Counted from the first letter of the stretch, positions 41,850 to 51,039 are shown. The stretch is 64,000 nt of DNA from CAWEDP01 sp963807925 (GCA_963807925.1 CAWEDP010000001.1:1-64000), one strand, 5' to 3'. Numbers and translations: made by a program. Notes: a model not told the origin generated them from the sequence alone.

Positions 41850-43940
41850 TCACCCGCGGCTTGCCGCATCCACGCCCCGCCGGCGTGCGGTCAGCACGCT
41901 CGCCGACGAGTGCCGACGCGTCGGCGTCGCACCTGCGCGCGCGCTCGCCACCGCGTCGCCCGCGAGCATCCGCGCGAGGGTGGCCTGCAGCGTTGCGGGA
42001 TCGGTGTGAAAGTCGACGTGACGACGCGCACCGCTCGCATCGGGCGATCCAACCGGAAGCGCGTTGGGCGCCCGCACCCAATTGCGCCCGAGCTGGGTGA
42101 CGAGCTCGGCATCCTGCCGCACGAACTTGTCCATCCCGAGGATCGGCACGCCGTCCCGGACGAGGGGAATTCGCGGGGGGTCCTCGAACGCGTCGCTCAC
42201 GAGATAGAGAAGGGACTTGTGATAGATGTTCGCGCAATCGTCGTCGCGCTCCGCCTGATCGCCGAGCGTGAAGAGCGAAAATCGCCGCAACGACCGGCCC
42301 GTGATCGCCGGCCAGTAGGTCTGCCTGAAGAACGCCATCGTGCAGGCCGGCGCCCACAGCGTGCAGCTGGAGAGGGTCCGGCCGAACCCGTCCGATCCCG
42401 CCAGCAGCCCGGTCGAGATCCGGCCTCTGGCCGTCAGCAATTGCGCGAGCGGTCCGAGGAGAATCGCGCCGGCGCTGTGTCCCACCAGATGGATCTCCAG
42501 GCCCGGATCCGCGCTCATCAGCGCGGCCACGCGTCCGGCCACCAGCCGCGCCCCCCCTGCGACGCTCGCGGTGGCCGCAATGGCGTTCTGCTTCATCTGC
42601 GACCACTCGAGCCGGCCGCTGGCGATCCGCGCCAGCGGCTCGAGGGCGTCGTCGAGGCGGTCGAGCATGAAGTCCTTCGAGCTGTCCAGCACCCCTTCCG
42701 GACGCCGGCGGCGCAGGGCGTCCTGGAGGATGTCGCGGAGAGTCGTCAGATAGTCGGTATGCCAGAGGACGCTCACCGGGTAGATGCCGGCCTGCAGCAG
42801 GGGGACCCGATCGTCTGCGACCATCTGGACGGCCGAGTCTTCCGACACGAGCCCGCCGTGCGCGTACAACAGCAGCCGGCGTTTGCCGTACTTCTTCTTC
42901 CAGTTGGCCGTCAGCCGCGGGAAGTCCGTGTCGAACAGCGTGGCGATATCCTCTGCGCTCGTGCCGTAGGTGCCGTCGGAACGTGGCGTCCCGTCGTTCC
43001 CGAGCGACACGATGTGCGGCCGCAGGTCGCTGAACACGTAGCTCTGCGACCCTTTGGCGGTCCCTCCAATCGCCGCCGCCGTCGTTTGCGCACTGACCAG
43101 GAGCACGGGGGCCCCGAGCCGAGCGACCCAGGTGTCGCTCGCATTGGCGAGCCAGTCGTCATAGGTGATGTGGCCGAACCCGTGAAAGCCCCAGTCGAGG
43201 CCCCAGGAATTCTGAATCCAGAAGCCTCGCTCGTCATAGGCGACCACCGCGAAGGCGTGGCCGCCGGTGATCTTCGTGGCTGGCGCGATGACGCCGTCGC
43301 TCGCCACCCGATCCCAGCCGGTGTGCACGCTGGCGGTCGCGTAGAGCACGCCGACTTCGGCGATCGCGCTGTGCAGCGCCACCAGATCGGTGTGGTTCAC
43401 CCGGAAATACGCGCCCAGGGGACGGCGGGCGGCGTTCGACCACCGCTCGGCAAACGCGCCGGGGTTCTGTTTGGTCTCATCGTATTCCCAGTACTCCGCC
43501 GCACACACGCCGTGTTTGTTCCAGCCTTTCATGGCGCCGCGGGCACTGGATCCGTCGTAATCCTCGCCGGGCCATTCGTCATACCGCTTGGCCATCTCGT
43601 ACAGCATGCGCGGACTGACGCAGGCGGTGTCGGGGACGACCGCTCGACGGTGCAGCAGATAGTTGGCCACCGTCGCGAGCCCGAAGCCGGTGCAGGCGCC
43701 CTCCTGCCCCTGATCCAGGATCGGGACCTGAAGGGCTCGATACGCCTCCAGGTCGATCATCGTCGGCACCTCCACCAACGTCGGCACGTACATGCGGTCG
43801 CGGAAATCGACCGTGTCGGGGAGCGCATTGAGCTTGTGGCCGCGCGCGGAGCGCGGAGGATGGGACGGGCGCGCGGGGGCCCGCGTAGGGCGTGCCGACC
43901 GAGTCCGCGTCCCGCTTGCCGAAGGCCTACGTCGAACCAT
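41850..43940 (-). CDS. Papain-like C1 peptidase fused to alpha/beta-hydrolase
   Basis: This protein has 696 residues without a signal peptide. Residues 35-290 form a papain-like domain with Cys83 (LDQGQEGACTGFG), His228 (ITGGHAFAVVAYD) and Asn244 (WIQNSWGLDWG), so the triad is complete. Residues 340-640 form an alpha/beta-hydrolase with oxyanion region RRLLLYAHGGLVSE and a nucleophile elbow HLVGHSAGAILLG. The basic Pro/Arg N-terminus is disordered. ATG 43940 has AGGGGGG upstream. It is the first gene of the minus-strand operon leading to VKOR, the Tes-like enzyme and the methyltransferase. Confidence 0.85.
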   Translation of the reverse strand: MVRRRPSASGTRTRSARPTRAPARPSHPPRSARGHKLNALPDTVDFRDRMYVPTLVEVPTMIDLEAYRALQVPILDQGQEGACTGFGLATVANYLLHRRAVVPDTACVSPRMLYEMAKRYDEWPGEDYDGSSARGAMKGWNKHGVCAAEYWEYDETKQNPGAFAERWSNAARRPLGAYFRVNHTDLVALHSAIAEVGVLYATASVHTGWDRVASDGVIAPATKITGGHAFAVVAYDERGFWIQNSWGLDWGFHGFGHITYDDWLANASDTWVARLGAPVLLVSAQTTAAAIGGTAKGSQSYVFSDLRPHIVSLGNDGTPRSDGTYGTSAEDIATLFDTDFPRLTANWKKKYGKRRLLLYAHGGLVSEDSAVQMVADDRVPLLQAGIYPVSVLWHTDYLTTLRDILQDALRRRRPEGVLDSSKDFMLDRLDDALEPLARIASGRLEWSQMKQNAIAATASVAGGARLVAGRVAALMSADPGLEIHLVGHSAGAILLGPLAQLLTARGRISTGLLAGSDGFGRTLSSCTLWAPACTMAFFRQTYWPAITGRSLRRFSLFTLGDQAERDDDCANIYHKSLLYLVSDAFEDPPRIPLVRDGVPILGMDKFVRQDAELVTQLGRNWVRAPNALPVGSPDASGARRHVDFHTDPATLQATLARMLAGDAVASARAGATPTRRHSSASVLTARRRGVDAASRG

Positions 43941-44075
43941 GCGCCCCCCTCATGATGAAGGCCGCAAGCATAGACGTGGTCAGGGCGGATCTGCAATCGC
44001 CCGATCCGATGCTCGAGATTCGGATAGACTGACGCCGGTCGCCGCTCTGGTTTTCGCACGGGAGGGAGCGAGGTC

Positions 44076-45098
44076 ATGCGCAGGCAATGGAGTCTTGCGG
44101 CTCTTGGCGCACTCGTCGTCGTCGGTGGTGGCATCCACCGATCGCTTCTGGCGGCGCCGCAGACCGACGGCCCCGCCCCCTCGCATATCGTGGGGATGGG
44201 CAACTTCAGCCACATCGTCGCGGATCTCGACCGCGCGATCGCCTTCTACCACGATGGGCTCGGCCTGGCTCTCGCCGCGCCCGCGCGGCCGTTCGAGGTG
44301 ATTCCCGCCATCGAGAAAGCCGCCAATGTTCCCGGCGCGCAGACACGCTACGCCGTCCTCGACGTGCCGGGATCCTCGATGGGCGTGGAGCTGATCGAGT
44401 ACCGGAATATCGATCGGAAGCCGGTGTCGCCGCGGTTCCAGGATCCCGGCGCGGCCAATCTCACCCTGTCGGTGCGCGACATCGACGCAACGCTGGCGCG
44501 CCTGAAGAAGGCGGGCGCCAGAGTGATCACGGCCGCCGGCGCGCCGGTCGCCATCGGTGGCCGCAGCCGTAACGTCTTTCTTCAGGATCCCGACGGCTTC
44601 GTGATCGAGCTCGGTCAACCCGACGTTTTGCCCGCACCGGCGGCCGAGACCGCAGGTAGCGTGTTTCGGGCCGGGTTCGAAGCGGCGATCCGCGACACGG
44701 ACGCGAGCGTGGCCTTCTACCGCGATCTGCTCGGCTTTCAGGCCAACGTCGCGGCGACGTTCAACGACAACAGGCTGATGGCCGAAACCGCCGGCGCGCC
44801 GGGCGCCCAGTTCCGCCAGAGCCGGCTGCAGGTGCCGGGCACCTCCGCGGCGATGACGCTCATCGAGTTCAGGAACGTCGAGCGCAAGGCGCTCAGTCCC
44901 CGCGTGCAGGATCCCGGCATGGCCATGATCCAACTGATGGTGCGCGATCTGGACGGTCTGCTGAAGACGCTGAAGGCCGGTGGAGCCGCCGTCATGTCGC
45001 CCGACGGGGAAGCCGCGACCCTGGGCGCCATCCGCATCGCCGTGGTGCGCGATCCGAACAACCTGTTTCTCGAGCTGATCGAGCGCTCTCAACCCTAG
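44076..45098 (+). CDS. Secreted VOC (glyoxalase-fold) protein, two domains
   Basis: This protein has 340 residues with an N-terminal signal anchor (LAALGALVVVGGGIHRSL). It has two glyoxalase/bleomycin-resistance units: about 40-180 (NFSHIVADLDRAIAFYHDGL, FLQDPDGFVIELGQP) and 200-335 (EAAIRDTDASVAFYRDLLGF, VVRDPNNLFLELIE). Each unit has the terminal Glu of the metal site. It is a paralogue of the 53503-54513 protein. Export of VOC proteins is common in Acidobacteriota, but their substrates are unknown. Confidence 0.87.
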   Translation: MRRQWSLAALGALVVVGGGIHRSLLAAPQTDGPAPSHIVGMGNFSHIVADLDRAIAFYHDGLGLALAAPARPFEVIPAIEKAANVPGAQTRYAVLDVPGSSMGVELIEYRNIDRKPVSPRFQDPGAANLTLSVRDIDATLARLKKAGARVITAAGAPVAIGGRSRNVFLQDPDGFVIELGQPDVLPAPAAETAGSVFRAGFEAAIRDTDASVAFYRDLLGFQANVAATFNDNRLMAETAGAPGAQFRQSRLQVPGTSAAMTLIEFRNVERKALSPRVQDPGMAMIQLMVRDLDGLLKTLKAGGAAVMSPDGEAATLGAIRIAVVRDPNNLFLELIERSQP

Positions 45099-45166
45099 CA
45101 GGCCACTTCAACCACTGCGCCGGTCGCAGCCTCAGGCGAAGCCCGGCCATTTCCCGAGGAGACAAG

Positions 45167-46444
45167 ATGAGACACGTTGGTTGTTGGAAGAACGCCGGTC
45201 GCTGTCTTGCCGCGATCGGCCTGATCGTTCTCGGCTGCGGCAGCGTGCAGGCCACCGACCTGTGCGTCGACAGCGCGGGCAGACACGGCTGTTCGAGGAC
45301 GATTGGCGCCGCCGTGGCGGCCGCCGTCCCGGGCGACGTCATTCGCGTCGCCAAAGGCACCTACCATGAGGATGTGGTCATCGCCAAACCGCTATCGCTG
45401 CTCGGCGAGAAGCCGGAGCACACGGTGATCGACGCCACCGGCCTGCTGAACGGCGTGAACGTCGACGGTTACAACAACGCCGGCCTGGCCCACGTCATCG
45501 TGAGCGGGTTCACGGTGCTGAACGCCGACGCGCAGGGCATCGTGGTGACCAACGCGTCCGACGTCACGGTGTCGAACAATCACGTCATCGGAAACGACCG
45601 GAGTCTCGATCCCGTCGCCCTGGAGTGCCCGCCGCTGCCGCCGTACTTCCAGATGGGCGAGGGATTCGACTGCGGCGAAGCGATCCACCTGAGCGGCGTC
45701 CATCACTCGATTGTGTCCAACAACCTCGTCCACGACAACGCGGGCGGCATTCTGATCAGCGACGACACCGGGCCGAACTACGAGAATCTGATCTCGGACA
45801 ACGTCGTCGAGGACAACCCGTACGACTGCGGGATCACCATCGCCTCGCATCACTTCAATCCCGCACCGACGGATCCCTCGGTGGGCATCTACCACATCAC
45901 CGTCGTGAACAATACGGTCAGGCGGAATGGTCTGATCTCGGGCGAGGGAGCCGGCGTCGGCCTCTTCGCCGGCCCTCCCGGCGCGCAGAACAACGGCAAC
46001 GTGGTCGCGAACAATATCCTGACGGACAATGCCTTGCCGGGCGTGGCGCTGCACACGCACGAAGCGTTTCAGAGCCTGAACAACCACCTGATCATCGGGA
46101 ACCAGATAGCGGGCAACGGCCCGGACGGCGACCCGGGCACCACGGTTCCGACCGGCATCTCGATCTTCAGCCCGGTCGTGCCGCTCACAGGAATCGTGAT
46201 CGCTCAGAACGTCTTCAGGCGGGAAGGCATCGACATCGGCATCAACACGACGGACGGCTCGAGCACGGTCAATGCGCACTTCAACTCGTTCCTCGGCGAC
46301 GTGGGCATCGACAACATCGACGCCGGGAGCGTCAGCGCGACCGGCAACTGGTGGAAGTGCTCAGGCGGTCCGGGGGCGCACGGCTGCTCGACGGTCGAGG
46401 GCAGCGGCGTCACCGTCAATCCCTGGCTGACGCAGCCGTTCTGA
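45167..46444 (+). CDS. NosD-like secreted parallel beta-helix protein
   Basis: This protein has 425 residues with a signal peptide (CLAAIGLIVLGCGSVQA). TIGAAVAAAVPGDVIRVAKG is the typical opening of NosD/pectinesterase-like beta-helices. Repeated rungs follow (VIVSGFTVLNADAQGIVVTN, ASDVTVSNNHVIGN, HHSIVSNNLVHDNAGGILIS). Its paired Cys residues suggest disulfides. It probably binds or processes polysaccharide. Confidence 0.87.
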   Translation: MRHVGCWKNAGRCLAAIGLIVLGCGSVQATDLCVDSAGRHGCSRTIGAAVAAAVPGDVIRVAKGTYHEDVVIAKPLSLLGEKPEHTVIDATGLLNGVNVDGYNNAGLAHVIVSGFTVLNADAQGIVVTNASDVTVSNNHVIGNDRSLDPVALECPPLPPYFQMGEGFDCGEAIHLSGVHHSIVSNNLVHDNAGGILISDDTGPNYENLISDNVVEDNPYDCGITIASHHFNPAPTDPSVGIYHITVVNNTVRRNGLISGEGAGVGLFAGPPGAQNNGNVVANNILTDNALPGVALHTHEAFQSLNNHLIIGNQIAGNGPDGDPGTTVPTGISIFSPVVPLTGIVIAQNVFRREGIDIGINTTDGSSTVNAHFNSFLGDVGIDNIDAGSVSATGNWWKCSGGPGAHGCSTVEGSGVTVNPWLTQPF

Positions 46445-46473
46445 CATCCGGAGCGGTGTGCGGGCCGCTGCCC

Positions 46474-46680
46474 TCACACCGCACGGCCGAATCGCCCGCG
46501 GGCCCGGCGCAGGGGGTTCCAGACGTCGCCGCACGTGCGGCATCGCCAGTAACTTTCCTCGTCGGGCTTCTTCGCAGCGGTGGCGATCGCCGGCGAGCCG
46601 CAGGCCGGGCACAGCGTGGGCGGCGGGGCGACCGGCTTGTCCGAGGTCACCGGCGACTGGGGAGTGAATCGATACGTCAT
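46474..46680 (-). CDS. Small zinc-ribbon protein
   Basis: This protein has 68 residues. A single zinc ribbon (TLCPACGSPAIATA...YWRCRTCGDVWNP) fills most of it. It follows the membrane microprotein gene by 7 bp and is likely co-transcribed. Function is unknown; such ribbons occur in many small acidobacterial proteins. Confidence 0.75.
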   Translation of the reverse strand: MTYRFTPQSPVTSDKPVAPPPTLCPACGSPAIATAAKKPDEESYWRCRTCGDVWNPLRRARGRFGRAV

Positions 46681-46687
46681 CGGGACC

Positions 46688-46918
46688 TCAGGATCTCCTC
46701 TCCTTTTCGGTATTCACGGCATGCAGGAGCTCGGCGACCGTCAAAGGGCGCCCGCCGAATCCGAGGATCATCATCACGGCCACAGGCGTCGCGCAGGCGG
46801 CAAGGATGAACGCGGTCGTGAACAGGGTCGCACCGGCGGCCACGGCGCCGGCCGTGACCAGAGTCGCGAACGCGAGCGAGGCGCCGGCGAACCGCATCGG
46901 CGTGATGTTCAAGGTCAT
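46688..46918 (-). CDS. Small membrane protein
   Basis: This protein has 76 residues from ATG 46918 with GGAG upstream. There are two hydrophobic segments (GASLAFATLVTAGAVAAGAT, TTAFILAACATPVAVMMILG), followed by the amphipathic tail GGRPLTVAELLHAVNTEKER. It is the first gene of a pair with the zinc-ribbon protein. The 324 bp upstream (46919-47242) contain no recognised gene and include the promoter regions of this pair and of the RRM gene. Confidence 0.7.
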   Translation of the reverse strand: MTLNITPMRFAGASLAFATLVTAGAVAAGATLFTTAFILAACATPVAVMMILGFGGRPLTVAELLHAVNTEKERRS

Positions 46919-47242
46919 CTCGATCTCCTGCCAGCGAAAGTTGACGGGCGGGCGCCACTCGGCGCCGAAGTGGGCCTGTCGGCGCGCACCCGGAGGGGGG
47001 CACTGCTCGAACGCTGGCGGGCTCAAGTGCGGTCGGACGGGAACCACTATACACCACCCGGCACGGGTCGCTGTTCCGTGATAGACTCTCCCGTTGGATT
47101 TGCCGCCTCCTGTGCCGCCTTTGGCGTGACGAGCCACTCCTGACTCGCTTCTCCTGAAGTCCAGCCTGTTACGAGACGACATCCACCCGGCGTCGATTCC
47201 GATGCTCGGGAGCGTCGCGATTGCGACAAAGGAGTACGTGTC

Positions 47243-47557
47243 ATGGGTCGAAGGCTCTATGTCGGAAACCTGCCGTTCGAGACCGGCGAAAGCGAGCTTC
47301 AGGATCTGTTCGCGCGCGCGGGGGCGGTGGAGTCGGTGAAAGTGGTCCGCGACATGGCGACAGGGCGCGCCCGCGGCTTTGCGTTCGTGGAAATGAGCAC
47401 GGACGAAGAAGCGCAGAAGGCCATCTCGGAGTTCAACGAGTATCAACTCGGCGGGCGGGCGCTGACCGTCAACGAAGCGCGGCCGAAGCCCGAGCGCTCG
47501 GGCGGTTTTGGAGACGGCCGCGGCGGCCCTCGCCGCCGCTCCGAACCGCGCTGGTAG
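47243..47557 (+). CDS. RRM-type RNA-binding protein
   Basis: This protein has 104 residues. A single RNA recognition motif is complete: RNP2 LYVGNL and RNP1 RGFAFVEM are present, with the order beta-alpha-beta-beta-alpha-beta over residues 4-80. A Gly/Arg-rich tail follows (RSGGFGDGRGGPRRRSEPR). Proteins like this are cold- or stress-linked RNA chaperones in cyanobacteria and other bacteria. A radical SAM gene starts 22 bp downstream, with the cold-shock protein after it. Confidence 0.95.
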   Translation: MGRRLYVGNLPFETGESELQDLFARAGAVESVKVVRDMATGRARGFAFVEMSTDEEAQKAISEFNEYQLGGRALTVNEARPKPERSGGFGDGRGGPRRRSEPRW

Positions 47558-47579
47558 GACCTGAGCGGGAAGCACGCCC

Positions 47580-49112
47580 ATGGCCCGAGTTCATCTGGTC
47601 AACCCGAGCACGAAGTCCTTCGGCGTCGCCGTGATCACTCCGCGATGGCTGTACGTGCTCGCCGCGGCAACCGGCAGCCGCTGGGGCGATCCGCACATCG
47701 TTGACGAGACGCTCGATCCGCTCGATTTCGACACCATCGCCGCCGGTGATGTCGTCGGCATCGGCATCCACACGGGCAACGCGCTGCGCGGGTACGCGAT
47801 CGGACGCGAGGCCCGCCGGCGTGGCGCCTGGGTCGTCTTCGGCGGCATCCATGCCACGCTGTTTCCCGATGAACCGGCGGTTCATGGCGCGGCGCACGCG
47901 ATCGTGCGCGGTGACGGCGATCTGATCTGGACGCGCGTCGTGGAGGACTGTCTGGCCGGCCGGCCGCTGGTCGGGTACGACGGCGGGCGCGTCGACGCCG
48001 ATCAGTTCGCGGCGGCACGATGGGATCTGCTGCCGGAGCGACGCTACATGTGGGCTTCGGTGCAGACCGTGCGCGGCTGCCCGAAGCACTGCTCGTTCTG
48101 CTCGGTGTGGCGCACCGACGGTCAGGAGCCCAGACAGCGCGGCGTCGATCGCGTCGTCCGCGAGATCGTCGAGCTCCGGCGTCTGGGATTCCGTTTCATC
48201 GCGCTGGCCGACGACAATTTCTACCCCGTCACGTTCGACGATCTCGCGATGGCGAGGCGCCGATCCGACCCGTCGCGGCTGCGCGAGCTCGAGGCGCTGC
48301 GCGAAGAGCGCTTTGCCCTGATGACGCGGCTGGCCGAGCTGCCGGACGACCTCGTCTTCTACACGCAGATCACGATGGAGGCGGCCGAGGATCCCGCGTT
48401 TCTGGACGCGATGAAGCGCGCGAACATCCTGGGCGCGCTGGTCGGCGTCGAATCGGTGACCCGCGAGGGCCTGAAGGACGTCTACAAGGGCTTCAATCTG
48501 GCCGGCGACGAGCTCGTCGCGCGCCTGCGCGCGTTCCGCCGTCATGGCATTCACGTCCTCGGCTCGTTCATCTTCGGGCTGCAAAGCGACACGACCGCCA
48601 CCTTCGATGCGACCGTCGCGCTCGCCGAACAGGCGGATCTCACTTTCGCGCAGTTCGTACTGCTGACGCCGTTCCCCGGCACGGTGGACTTCGAAAAGTG
48701 GGCGGCGGAGGAACGAAACCGCGGCACGGCCGTCGACGGGGTCCCCATCACGCAGCACTGGCTCATCCCGGAGGGACGCCGGCCGAAGCTCTACTCGCCG
48801 CACCCGACCATGTCGCTCGAGGAGATCCGCGTCGGGACGCAGCACGCCTGGGATCGGTTCTACAGCTGGAAGCTCGTGTGGGGCCGATCGCGGGTCGTCG
48901 AAACCTTTCGGGCGCGGCTCGCGTTCGTCCTGATCTCGAAGCTGTACCGCCAGATGTACGCGAACACCGGCATCGCGACCGACAGCGCGCGGGTGCAGCG
49001 ATCGACGCGATGGGCGCGGTGGATTGGCCTCGCGTGCCGGCGCCTCTTCCTGGGCCGACCAATGCCGGATCTCCGGATGCCAGGCGAGCCCCTGGAATCG
49101 GCCACCCAGTAG
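47580..49112 (+). CDS. B12-binding-type radical SAM protein
   Basis: This protein has 510 residues. The N-terminal 150 residues form a cobalamin-binding-like Rossmann domain (GDVVGIGIHTGNALRGYAIG, WVVFGGIHATLFPDEP) without the classical D-x-H-x-x-G. The radical SAM domain has Cys167-x3-Cys171-x2-Cys174 (RGCPKHCSFC) and FIALADDNF. The C-terminus (HPTMSLEEIRVGTQHAWDRF) is that of hopanoid/lipid-type B12 radical SAM enzymes (HpnJ/HpnP group in a broad sense). The substrate is unknown. It lies between RRM and cold-shock genes. Confidence 0.82.
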   Translation: MARVHLVNPSTKSFGVAVITPRWLYVLAAATGSRWGDPHIVDETLDPLDFDTIAAGDVVGIGIHTGNALRGYAIGREARRRGAWVVFGGIHATLFPDEPAVHGAAHAIVRGDGDLIWTRVVEDCLAGRPLVGYDGGRVDADQFAAARWDLLPERRYMWASVQTVRGCPKHCSFCSVWRTDGQEPRQRGVDRVVREIVELRRLGFRFIALADDNFYPVTFDDLAMARRRSDPSRLRELEALREERFALMTRLAELPDDLVFYTQITMEAAEDPAFLDAMKRANILGALVGVESVTREGLKDVYKGFNLAGDELVARLRAFRRHGIHVLGSFIFGLQSDTTATFDATVALAEQADLTFAQFVLLTPFPGTVDFEKWAAEERNRGTAVDGVPITQHWLIPEGRRPKLYSPHPTMSLEEIRVGTQHAWDRFYSWKLVWGRSRVVETFRARLAFVLISKLYRQMYANTGIATDSARVQRSTRWARWIGLACRRLFLGRPMPDLRMPGEPLESATQ

Positions 49113-49151
49113 CAGGAAGTTCCAACCGACCACGATCTGGAGGGGATGACG

Positions 49152-49364
49152 ATGCCGACGCTGAATGGAACGATCAAACGTCTGAACGAGAAGGGGTTCG
49201 GCTTCATCGCCGCGACCGACGGCAACGAGTACTTCTTTCACCGCTCGGCCTGCAGCAAGACCCCGTTCGAGGAGTTGCGCGAAGGGCAATCGGTCACGTT
49301 CGACCGCGGCCAGGGCCCCAAGGGTCCGCGCGGCGAGAACGTGCGGCTCGCAGACCAGGGGTGA
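49152..49364 (+). CDS. Cold-shock-domain protein
   Basis: This protein has 70 residues. The nucleic-acid-binding motifs are GFGFIA and EYFFHRS (RNP1/RNP2 variants). The start ATG 49152 lies 6 nt after GGAGGGG; ATG 49146 directly abuts that site. The motif NGTIKRLNEKGFGF is typical of Csp. It is an RNA chaperone or antiterminator, and the second nucleic-acid-binding protein in this three-gene run. Confidence 0.93.
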   Translation: MPTLNGTIKRLNEKGFGFIAATDGNEYFFHRSACSKTPFEELREGQSVTFDRGQGPKGPRGENVRLADQG

Positions 49365-49409
49365 GGCGCGGCGGCAGTCCGGCCGGCGCCCGATGCGCCG
49401 CCGTGCCGC

Positions 49410-49840
49410 CTATCGGAGCCGGTCGAACACGGCGCGCACGCCCGACGCGATCACGTCCACCGGGCAGGTATTGAGGCACACCGCGGCACAGCGTTCACGC
49501 CGCGCGCGTTGGCACGTCGCGACCTCGGCGTCCGCGGCGACCGCGATCAGGGGGATCTCGGACGTACGGCGGTCCTCTTTCAGCTTCCGCACGAACATCC
49601 AGCCGTGACGGCTTCCGCGCCACACGTCGGCGACGATGATGTCGGGGCGCGGCGCCCAGGCTTCCCCCTGACGCGCGACGACCTGCTCGTACGTCGTGAC
49701 CTCGAAGCCCGCCGCGGCCAGCGCGTACGCGTAGGCCGCGCGTGTCCCTTCGTCGTCGAGTGCAGAGCGACCACCGGTCGCTGCATCGGCTGGGGGAGAA
49801 GATCGTCGAGGCGCTCGGCGCCGGCCATCGCCTTACACAA
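49410..49840 (-). pseudogene. Response-regulator receiver domain, frameshifted
   Basis: Reading minus, RPVVALH begins a receiver-like first strand. A frame change at about 49755-49765 is needed to reach DEGTRAAYAYALAAAGFEVT. The remainder (PDIIVADVWRGSRHGWMFVR, EIPLIAVAAD, CAAVCLNTCPVDVI) is a receiver domain with the phospho-Asp in IVADVW. The conserved Lys before Pro is lost (LNTCP). There is no output domain. It is either a degraded orphan receiver or has an error in the read. The surrounding 49371-50024 has no other gene. Confidence 0.65.
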
Positions 49841-50024
49841 ATGCCTCTCCGATGGGGCCGCCGTCTGTCGGGTCGCCGACCAAAGCGATGACCGCGCGCC
49901 CAGCTCGTCAGGCTCTCTGCCGGCCGCCTCGGCGTCCTGGCGGCGTGATCGAGGCGACGTCCTGATGCGCCCGTGGCTGGCGGACTGACCGTGGCATCAT
50001 AGGCCTCGGCGGGAGGAACCCACG

Positions 50025-51035
50025 ATGCGAGGACTTCGATCGGCCGGCCTCCTCGCCGGCATCGCGCTCGCGACGCTGCCACTCGCTGCGCAGCGCCATC
50101 CGCCGGCCTCGATCGCGTCGAAGCCCTGGAAAGTGCCCCGTACTCCCTGGGGCGATCCCGACCTGCAGGGCACCTACACGAACAAGTACGAGCAGAGCAC
50201 GCCGCTCGAACGGCCGGACCAGTTCGTCGGGCGCCGCGCGGACGAAGTGACGGGCGCCGAACTGGCCCGTGTCCTTGAAGAGCGGCAACGCCAGGTGCTC
50301 GGTCGTCCCGCGGGTGTGGGGCCCTCCCAGTTTCGCGACTCCCTGGAGGTCACCAAAGGCAGTCGGGCGTGGCTGATCGTCGATCCGCCCGAAGGCAGAG
50401 TGCCCCCCCGGACGCCGGAGGCGCGGCGGCGGCTCGGGCCGCCCGATCCGACGCTCGATACCGGCATCAACGGCGTCTTCAATCAGCGGGTGCGAACCGC
50501 CAGCAGTTTTGGTGAGGGCCCCTTCGACGGCCCCGACGATTTCACCTTGTGGGAACGATGCGTCACGCGGGGACTGCCCGGCGCGATGATGCCGCACATC
50601 CTGGGCAACTCGTACCAGATCCTCCAGGCGCCCGGGCTGGTCGCAATCCGCTACGAGCTGATTCACGATGCCCGGGTGATCCCGCTCGACGGGCGTCCGC
50701 ACCTCGGCAGACGCATTCAACTGGAGATGGGCGACGCGCGCGGCCACTGGGAGGGTGACGCGCTGGTGGTCGAGACGACCAATTTCACCGACCGGAGCAC
50801 GTTCAGAAACGCCAAGGCCGCGACGCTCCGCCTGATCGAACGCTTCACCCCCAGCGCGCCCGACAACATCGAGTGGAGCGTCACAGTCGAGGATCCGGCC
50901 ACGTGGACGCGGGCGTGGACGTTTGCCATGCCGCTGACGAGGAACGAGCGCGAGGCAGTGCTCGAATTCGCGTGCCAAGAAGGAAATTACGCGGTACCGA
51001 ACATCCTCGCGGCGGCCCGCGCGGGCCGGTCCTGA
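50025..51035 (+). CDS. Secreted 'WEGDALVVET' family protein
   Basis: This protein has 336 residues with signal peptide MRGLRSAGLLAGIALATLPL. Motifs of the paralogous family are TPWGDPDLQGTYTNKYEQ, VIPLDGRPHLGRRIQLEMGD, GHWEGDALVVETTNFTDRS and TWTRAWTFAMPLTRNE. This is the long variant with an extra insertion (residues 60-150). The role is unknown. It converges on the VWFA gene with 4 bp between the stops. Confidence 0.85.
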   Translation: MRGLRSAGLLAGIALATLPLAAQRHPPASIASKPWKVPRTPWGDPDLQGTYTNKYEQSTPLERPDQFVGRRADEVTGAELARVLEERQRQVLGRPAGVGPSQFRDSLEVTKGSRAWLIVDPPEGRVPPRTPEARRRLGPPDPTLDTGINGVFNQRVRTASSFGEGPFDGPDDFTLWERCVTRGLPGAMMPHILGNSYQILQAPGLVAIRYELIHDARVIPLDGRPHLGRRIQLEMGDARGHWEGDALVVETTNFTDRSTFRNAKAATLRLIERFTPSAPDNIEWSVTVEDPATWTRAWTFAMPLTRNEREAVLEFACQEGNYAVPNILAAARAGRS

Positions 51036-51039
51036 ACCG

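Noticed and set aside
41910..43955. 681-codon open frame antisense to the peptidase-hydrolase
   Set aside because: This is the same shadow effect. The sense frame has complete catalytic motifs of two families.
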